From NCBI GenBank assembly GCA_029834535.1, contig JAQMWT010000278.1, forward strand, positions 1 through 64,000: a DNA stretch of 64,000 nucleotides, in the 5' to 3' direction. The stretch's first letter is position 1; each line of letters begins with the position of its first letter. A program made the translations under genes and the position numbers. Below, in pieces: positions 59,169 to 64,000 of the stretch. A model generated the notes under the pieces. That model had not been told where the DNA came from. It saw nothing but the letters and a program-made list of their open reading frames with translations, and searched no databases. The DNA is from Chrysophaeum taylorii. Lineage: Eukaryota > Sar > Pelagophyceae > Pelagomonadales > Pelagomonadaceae.

Positions 59169-59774
59169 ATGAGTGACGCCTGCGAGTTGATGTTGCGGAC
59201 GACGTGCCTCGTGGTGGACGCCAACGGCATCCGCCTCGCCACGGCCGTCGTGGGGGCCCTCGTAGCGGCGTGCTTGACAAGCCGACGGAGCTCGGCGTCC
59301 AAGGAGGCGATGCTGAGGTCGATCGCGGAGGACCCGCGCGCGCTCGACGAGGCTCCCCTCGAGGTGAAGCGAGACAAGCAGATCGTTCTCGAGGCCGTGC
59401 GACGGCACGGCGACGCGCTCCGTTATTCTGATCTCAAGGACGACACAGAGGTGGTTCTCGCGGCGGTCGAAAGGAACGGCTTCGCGCTTAAGTACGCGGC
59501 GCCCGAGCTCAAGAACGACAAGGCCTTCGTGCTGCGGGCCGTCGAAAGAAGCGCGCTCTCCCTCAAGTACACGGCGCTCAATAGCGACAAGGACGTCGTC
59601 CTCGCCGCCGTGCGGTGCGCCGGCTTCGCCCTCAAGTACGCCGCGCCAGAGCTCAAGCGGGACGTCGACGTCGTCCTCGCCGCTGCGAAGCAGACCGCCT
59701 GGGCCCTCGAGTATGCTGACCCCGCGCTTCGGAAGGACCTTTGTCGACTCGACCTCCCCCACACACGCTCCTAA
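59169..59774 (+). CDS. DUF4116 repeat protein
   Basis: This 201-residue protein contains about four to five repeats of the DUF4116 type, each ~23-24 residues, of the pattern D-x-x-V-L-x-A-V then A-L-x-Y-A. Visible examples are EVVLAAVERNGFALKYA, AFVLRAVERSALSLKY, DVVLAAVRCAGFALKYA and DVVLAAAKQTAWALEYA. A short hydrophobic N-terminus with Cys and Ala-rich sequence precedes the repeats. This repeat occurs in many algae, protists and some large DNA viruses; its function is unknown and may be protein binding. The ATG at 59169 was chosen; an upstream extension has no clear coding character. Confidence 0.8.
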   Translation: MSDACELMLRTTCLVVDANGIRLATAVVGALVAACLTSRRSSASKEAMLRSIAEDPRALDEAPLEVKRDKQIVLEAVRRHGDALRYSDLKDDTEVVLAAVERNGFALKYAAPELKNDKAFVLRAVERSALSLKYTALNSDKDVVLAAVRCAGFALKYAAPELKRDVDVVLAAAKQTAWALEYADPALRKDLCRLDLPHTRS

Positions 59775-59778
59775 GCTT

Positions 59779-59779
59779 A

Positions 59780-59820
<41 letters not shown>

Positions 59821-59821
59821 G
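59779..59821. repeat. (CGT)n microsatellite after the DUF4116 gene
   Basis: About 14 CGT units begin a few bases after the stop codon. Confidence 0.95.
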
Positions 59822-59909
59822 TGTAAAGAAAGCTATTCCCGCTCGATCGTAAAAGCAGCAAGAAAGAAGAGGGAGAAAATCAGTAGGTGGTGGTGGCCGG
59901 CGCGTCGTG

Positions 59910-60965
59910 CTACTGGGTGTTTTTGTTGGGCCGCGCGAGGAGCGGGCGGCGCCTGGACCTGTCCCGCAGGACGAAGTCAACGAGGCGTGCGATGACCAGT
60001 CCGGCGACGACGATGCGGAATCGCCAAGTCGTCAAAGCGAGGGTTGGATCGTCGTCGTCGTCGTCGCCGCCTGATTTGGGGATGGCGAGCCAGCAGGCGA
60101 CCGCTGTTAAGCCGAGGACGGCCGCGCGGGTCGTTTTCTCGTTGCCGACGGGGAACTTAGCGGCGACCGCGCGCGCCCAGCGGACCAGGCGCCGCGAGAC
60201 CTTGCGCCGCGCCGCTCGGCGCTCGGCGATGTTCGGCACCTTGGTCTTGGGCTCGTCATCCTCCTCCTCCGGAGCAGCAGCAGCGGCGGCGGCGGCGGCG
60301 TCCGGCGCCTTAGCGGGCTGAAAGGCGCCGCGGAGGTCGGCGAAGGCAGGCTTCTCCTTCTTGGCCTGGGCCTTGAGGCGTTTGAGGGCGGCCTGCATGG
60401 CCGCGTCCTTGCCGCCGTCGAGGGCGACCGCTTCGGCGATGTCGGCGGCCGCGGCGGCGGCGTCGTCGTTTGCGCGGGCCTTGGCGACGCCGCGACGGTA
60501 CAGAAGTTTCGCGCGCATCGCCTCGCGCGCGTCGCTCGTCGTCCGGAGCTTGTCGGCGAAGGCGAGGCCGAGGTCGGCCGAGCGGATCGCGTTGTAATTG
60601 TCGTCCTTAGCACCGAACGCGGCGGCGACGTTGCTCAACAACATCAGCACGGCCTCCTGCCACTGGCGCGCCTTGCTCGGGGATTCCTCGATCCCATCCT
60701 CGAGGCGGTCCTTCTTCGAGTAGTCCATCGCGTGAAGCCCGGCGAGGTACAACCATATCGCCAGCGACCACTCTGACTTTTTGAACGCGAGGTTCCCCTC
60801 CTCTCGTCGGCGGGTGGCGAGCGCCAACCGGGCCTCGAACCCCGCTTCCCGCGGCCCGTCGCTCTTCGCGACCCACTCCCGCAGCGACTTGGCCTCGGCC
60901 TCGATCGCGAAATGCTCGACGAGGCCTTCGCGGTCGACGTCTTGAACCACAAAGGTCTCACCCAT
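59910..60965 (-). CDS. TPR-containing membrane protein
   Basis: This 351-residue protein carries tetratricopeptide-like helices between about 48 and 190. The N-terminal TPR includes EEGNLAFKKSEWSLAIWLY (55-73), the next LSNVAAAFGAKDDNYNAI (110-127) and the third LLYRRGVAKARANDD (154-168), a layout seen in TPR proteins related to co-chaperones and FKBP-type TPR domains. An Ala run and an acidic linker follow, then two hydrophobic helices (about 281-295 and 316-333) and an Arg-rich tail, so it is likely an integral membrane protein. Its partner could be Hsp70/Hsp90, but no carboxylate-clamp residues were verified. The start is the ATG at 60963-60965. Confidence 0.72.
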   Translation of the reverse strand: MGETFVVQDVDREGLVEHFAIEAEAKSLREWVAKSDGPREAGFEARLALATRRREEGNLAFKKSEWSLAIWLYLAGLHAMDYSKKDRLEDGIEESPSKARQWQEAVLMLLSNVAAAFGAKDDNYNAIRSADLGLAFADKLRTTSDAREAMRAKLLYRRGVAKARANDDAAAAAADIAEAVALDGGKDAAMQAALKRLKAQAKKEKPAFADLRGAFQPAKAPDAAAAAAAAAPEEEDDEPKTKVPNIAERRAARRKVSRRLVRWARAVAAKFPVGNEKTTRAAVLGLTAVACWLAIPKSGGDDDDDDPTLALTTWRFRIVVAGLVIARLVDFVLRDRSRRRPLLARPNKNTQ

Positions 60966-61017
60966 GATGATGATGATGATGATTATTGCAACTGACGCAA
61001 CGGTCCTCTCTCTTCTT

Positions 61018-62154
61018 CTAGGAGAGGAGCATCCGTTCGTAGAGAAGCTTCGGGATGCGCTGGGTGCACATCATGAGGGCGCGGACCTCGGTGGGGGTGA
61101 AGGGATCGTCGATGTCGTAGGCGTCGCGGTAGTGGTCGACGGCGGCCTTGAACTCGTCGTCGGTGTAGGGGCTGACGCGGACCTCGACGGGCATGTGGGG
61201 GAGGATCTGGCGGAAGTGCTTGCCGCCCAAGCCGACGGGCCTCGAGGCCGAGTCGGCGTAGACGGCAAGGCCCCGGGCGAAGCGAAAGTCGTAGTCGACG
61301 AGAGGTCGTTTGAGCTCGGATACGCCGAGGATGTCGTCGGGGGCGAGGGGGTCGCGTTGGTAGAAGTGATGGGTGCTGGCGGCGAACAAGCACGAGACCT
61401 CGTCGACGGCCACGAGAGCAGGAACCTCGCGCGACGTCCCGAGCTCGACGAGGACGTCGGCGAGGGCCGTCGACGCCTCCGCGGGTCTCTCGAGGGCCGC
61501 GTCCATAAGCGCCGCCATCGTCGGCGCGTCCCAGCGCCTTTTGATCTCCTCGGACTGCAGGGCCAACCGCTCGAGCTGGTCGCGGCTGTTGCCTCGCGCG
61601 GCTGCCTCGAGGATCTCGCGCGCGCCGCCCGGTTGCTCGAACCGGTTTTCGCGCTCGGACGGCGCGACGAAGGCACCCGCGTTCGTGTAGTTCCAGGCGC
61701 TCGCTACCATCACGGCCACGAATCCCTCGGACCGCGCCTCTTGCACGATGCGCGCGAGTTCGATCGATTTGCCCGAACCGCGCGCTCCTTGCAGTACGTA
61801 CGACCGCCTCTCGGGCAACGGCGACCGCACCCTCGCGCACTGCGCGCAGAACATGCGCTTCGTCGTCGCGGCGTAGTTCGTGAACCCGCAGTGCGAGCAC
61901 TCCCAGTCCTCGTCCTGCGCGACGCTCGCCTTTTCACCCTTGGCGATCCCGCGCAGCACCTTGATGATCTCAGCGCTCGGCTCGCGCTCCATCACCCGTA
62001 TCGTATCCTTGTCGAACACCTTCTCGTTCATGCACCCCTTCATCTTTAACACCTCGGGTACCACGCGCGTCTCGATCTCGCAATACCTCACACCAGCAGC
62101 AGCGCCCTTTGTTATAGAAGAAGATCCCCATCGCCTCAAAGCCCATCGCCTCAT
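61018..62154 (-). CDS. DAP3: Mitochondrial ribosomal protein S29 (DAP3) with an N-terminal zinc-ribbon
   Basis: This 378-residue protein is the GTP/ATP-binding S29 subunit of the mitochondrial small ribosomal subunit. The P-loop is GARGSGKS (123-130), Walker B lies in VAVDEVSCLF, and the C-terminal block with VRVSPYTDDEFKAAVDHY matches the family. Before the P-loop is a Cys4 segment: WECSHCGFTN (84-93) with CAQC at 103-106, close to the RanBP2-type zinc-finger pattern but with a longer gap after Asn. I know of no such finger in animal DAP3. The N-terminus is Arg-rich and suits a mitochondrial presequence (MRRWALRRWG). The start was set at the ATG at 62154; an upstream GTG was rejected. Confidence 0.85.
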   Translation of the reverse strand: MRRWALRRWGSSSITKGAAAGVRYCEIETRVVPEVLKMKGCMNEKVFDKDTIRVMEREPSAEIIKVLRGIAKGEKASVAQDEDWECSHCGFTNYAATTKRMFCAQCARVRSPLPERRSYVLQGARGSGKSIELARIVQEARSEGFVAVMVASAWNYTNAGAFVAPSERENRFEQPGGAREILEAAARGNSRDQLERLALQSEEIKRRWDAPTMAALMDAALERPAEASTALADVLVELGTSREVPALVAVDEVSCLFAASTHHFYQRDPLAPDDILGVSELKRPLVDYDFRFARGLAVYADSASRPVGLGGKHFRQILPHMPVEVRVSPYTDDEFKAAVDHYRDAYDIDDPFTPTEVRALMMCTQRIPKLLYERMLLS

Positions 62155-62207
62155 GATACTAACCACACACGCTGGTGGCAGGTATCTCCCCTCTTATTTT
62201 TTTTCGC

Positions 62208-63392
62208 CTACGCCGCCGGTATGGGGGGCCACTCGGTGCCCGGCCGATCCCAGCGCAAGAAAGACCGGACCTCGAGCTCCTCGCCGACCCGGCAGAGGAG
62301 GTCCCCTCGGGCCTTCTTGGCCGCAGCACAGGACCGGGCAATCTTGGCGAAGTCCTTTTCTGCGCGGCGCGCGGCCTTGCGGTTGAAGTGCTCGTACTCG
62401 GGATACTGCGACCAGCCGCCGTTCCGGTCGCCCACGTGGAAGGTGTGCTTCTTGCCGCGAATCTCTCGGAAGGACGTCGCGACGCAACTGAGGGCGTCGC
62501 GAAGGTGCTTGCCGACGGGGGGGTACCCGACGAAGACGCCTCGCGCGTAGAGTCTGAGAAGGGGCGTGAGGCGTCGTCGCCACACGAAGCAGTCGTAGCC
62601 CGCGTGGAGCTGGGGCCGCGCCTTCCCGAGCTCGTACAACACCTCGAGGTCCTTCGCCCCAAACGGCCGGCCGCTCGCGTCGCCGTCGGGGACCTCGACC
62701 CTGTTGATCGCGAACGCTTCGGTTTCCGCGGCGATGCGGTCGACAACGGCGTAAAAGTCCCGCTGCACGCCAATGTCCGCGTTCGTGTAGATCATCAGGA
62801 TGTCCTCTCCCCTCTCGGGCGAAGAAGCGCAGCCCTCGTCTCCCGGACGTCTCGTCGCCTCGAAAGCCGCGCCCAGGACGTCGCCGACGAGCGGTAACCC
62901 TCGCTCGGGGATTCCCCTCGCTCGCATCTCGTACACCTCGTGCGCGTGCCGCGTCAAGTTGGGCGTCGTACCGAACACGGCGGGCCGCGGCGCGCGCGCG
63001 TCGCCCGCGATATCGGCCGACAACAGCTCGACCTCGATCCCCCGTTCCGCCGCGTAGCCCTTGGCCGCCGCCATTGACGCGAACGTGATCTCTTGGTCCG
63101 CGTGGAGACCGTGGCCCGCGGGCATCGGGTTGATCACGTGCGCGATCCTCCGTGTCCGAGAAGGCGGTACTTCTCGCCGGGGAGGAGGGGTTTCACCTGC
63201 CTCGATCCGCGCCACCTCGCTCCTCAGCCGCGAAATGACGCGGTCCTGCTGCGCCAGGATCCGCATCGTCTCCTTGATGCGCGACGTGCTGGTGGTGGTG
63301 GTGCGCTCGGGCTTGCCCCTTGGCACCAGCGGCCGGATGCCCAAAACCACCACTACCAACGCAAGGCATGCGAACACCCAACGATTCATCAT
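62208..63392 (-). CDS. Type II membrane protein, putative glycosyltransferase-like
   Basis: The protein (about 394 residues from the ATG at 63392) has one hydrophobic anchor right after the start (RWVFACLALVVVVLGI) and a lumenal domain. Landmarks of an uncharacterised algal/protist family include YTNADIGVQRDFY and CFVWRRRL; the Asn-Ala-Asp triplet could act as a DxD-like metal site. Residues near the C-terminus (TFHVGDRNGGWSQYPEY) are also conserved-looking. ATGs at 63419/63416 would add nine residues. No enzyme activity can be stated. The divergent gene at 63457 starts about 65 bp away. Confidence 0.65.
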   Translation of the reverse strand: MMNRWVFACLALVVVVLGIRPLVPRGKPERTTTTSTSRIKETMRILAQQDRVISRLRSEVARIEAGETPPPRREVPPSRTRRIAHVINPMPAGHGLHADQEITFASMAAAKGYAAERGIEVELLSADIAGDARAPRPAVFGTTPNLTRHAHEVYEMRARGIPERGLPLVGDVLGAAFEATRRPGDEGCASSPERGEDILMIYTNADIGVQRDFYAVVDRIAAETEAFAINRVEVPDGDASGRPFGAKDLEVLYELGKARPQLHAGYDCFVWRRRLTPLLRLYARGVFVGYPPVGKHLRDALSCVATSFREIRGKKHTFHVGDRNGGWSQYPEYEHFNRKAARRAEKDFAKIARSCAAAKKARGDLLCRVGEELEVRSFLRWDRPGTEWPPIPAA

Positions 63393-63456
63393 AATAGTTA
63401 GTAAACCCTCACTCATCATCTTGGCTTCACCAAAACCCTCAACAATAATAATCAAG
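63393..63456. promoter_or_regulatory. 64-bp divergent promoter region
   Basis: The two predicted ATGs (minus 63392, plus 63457) face away from each other across 64 bp. The gap is AT-rich with an ATAATAAT-type run near 63442-63452 and another near 63393. Shared or overlapping promoters are likely; no consensus element was identified. Confidence 0.4.
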
Positions 63457-64000
63457 ATGATGACGCTCTATGCGTACCGCATATGCCCCTTCTGCTGCAA
63501 AGTCAAGGCGGCCGCACGCGCTTCGCGCGTGGCCATCAAGACGGTCGAGGTGAACCCGCTCACCAAGTCGCAGATCGCCTTCTCGCGCGACCACCGAAAG
63601 GTCCCGATCGCAGTTTTTCAGGACGGACGCGTGCTCGTCGAGTCGGACCGCATCGTCGACGAGCTCGTGCGCGACGCGGAACCGGCCTTCAAATCCGACG
63701 AGGCGCGACACTGGTCGCGCTGGGCCTCGCAGGATCTCGCCCTCATGATTTACCCTAATATCACGAGATCGTTTTCCGAGTGCCGGGAAACTCTCGCCTA
63801 CGCCGACGAGGCCTTCTCCCCCCTCGAGGCCTGGGCCGTGCGTTGGATCGGCGCCGCAGGAATGTCCCTCGCGCACTCAAAGGTCAAGCGCAAGTACGGC
63901 ATCGAAGACGAGCGCGACGCGCTCCGCCGACGACTCGACGAGTGGAACGACCAAGTCGAGCTAGGTCCTTTCCGCGCGGGTCATCCCGCCCCGGATCTCG
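63457..64000 (+). CDS. PTGES2: Prostaglandin E synthase 2-like (GST-fold) protein, cut by the window edge
   Basis: The reading frame starts ATG ATG at 63457 and stays open to the last base. The N-terminus is MMTLYAYRICPFCCKVKAAA, with the CPFC glutaredoxin-like motif (10-13) that defines membrane-associated PGES-2 and related GST/glutaredoxin proteins. EVNPLTKSQIAFS, KVPIAVF and ESDRIVDELV follow the thioredoxin-fold order (the cis-Pro is in KVPI). The later part (RHWSRWASQDLALMIYPNITR) matches the PTGES2 helical domain. No targeting peptide precedes it. The C-terminus lies beyond the window. The actual reaction (prostaglandin isomerase or a thiol-linked role) is not certain in algae. Confidence 0.82.
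   Translation, partial: MMTLYAYRICPFCCKVKAAARASRVAIKTVEVNPLTKSQIAFSRDHRKVPIAVFQDGRVLVESDRIVDELVRDAEPAFKSDEARHWSRWASQDLALMIYPNITRSFSECRETLAYADEAFSPLEAWAVRWIGAAGMSLAHSKVKRKYGIEDERDALRRRLDEWNDQVELGPFRAGHPAPDL

Noticed and set aside
59169-59774. Viral insertion suggested by DUF4116 repeats
   Set aside because: The repeat is also common in algal genomes, and no other viral genes, composition shift or element ends surround it.

Overview
The window looks like nuclear DNA of a small, GC-rich, gene-dense eukaryotic microalga or related protist. Evidence: nuclear and organelle-linked eukaryotic genes (UTP3/SAS10, RAD17, NUP107, seryl-tRNA synthetase, mitochondrial MRPS29/DAP3, an RBR-type E3 ligase, a CaMK-like kinase), short GT-AG introns, secretory-pathway sulfotransferases and glycosyltransferases, and many triplet microsatellites between genes. 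A stramenopile (pelagophyte-like) or haptophyte alga is my guess; the sequence alone does not settle it. No rRNA, tRNA, CRISPR array or bacterial operon signal was seen.

Layout. 0-8 kb: UTP3, a partly resolved spliced membrane-protein gene, a GT8 glycosyltransferase, RAD17 and a double-domain sulfotransferase-like gene. 8-11 kb: decayed sequence and one weak hypothetical gene. 11.3-14.1 kb: NUP107. 14.1-25.4 kb: repeat-rich and gene-poor, with a 1.41-kb tandem duplication carrying a small inverted-repeat element, a decayed coiled-coil gene, a 2.7-kb hAT transposon and a possible non-autonomous element. 25.7 kb: a kinase. 26.7-31.4 kb: gene-poor, with an inverted hAT fragment and a broken LINE. 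31.4-44.7 kb: a dense run of genes for secreted or Golgi proteins (GH99 endomannosidase, four sulfotransferases, a GT32-like protein, a dimethylformamidase-like protein) with an RBR ligase and a PfkB kinase between them. 45.6-47.5 kb: a seryl-tRNA synthetase with two extra C-terminal modules. 48.4-49.9 kb: an LTR-retrotransposon fossil. 50.2-54.5 kb: a catalytically altered dual-specificity phosphatase, a phosphodiesterase pseudogene, a DUF3228 protein and a JmjC/cupin protein. 54.6-59 kb: mostly decayed sequence. 59.2-64 kb: DUF4116, TPR/membrane, MRPS29, a type II membrane protein and the start of a PTGES2-like gene.

How it fits together. Intact genes are packed very tightly: convergent stops lie 4 and 9 bp apart, one tandem pair is 17 bp apart, and divergent starts are about 65 bp apart. 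Most genes are intronless. Where reading frames break between conserved motifs, GT-AG introns of 34-53 nt restore the expected motifs, most clearly in the PAPS-binding loops of two sulfotransferases. The commonest functional theme is sulfation and remodelling of glycans in the secretory pathway. Many start codons were moved to the first ATG, because upstream in-frame extensions begin with GTG or TTG.
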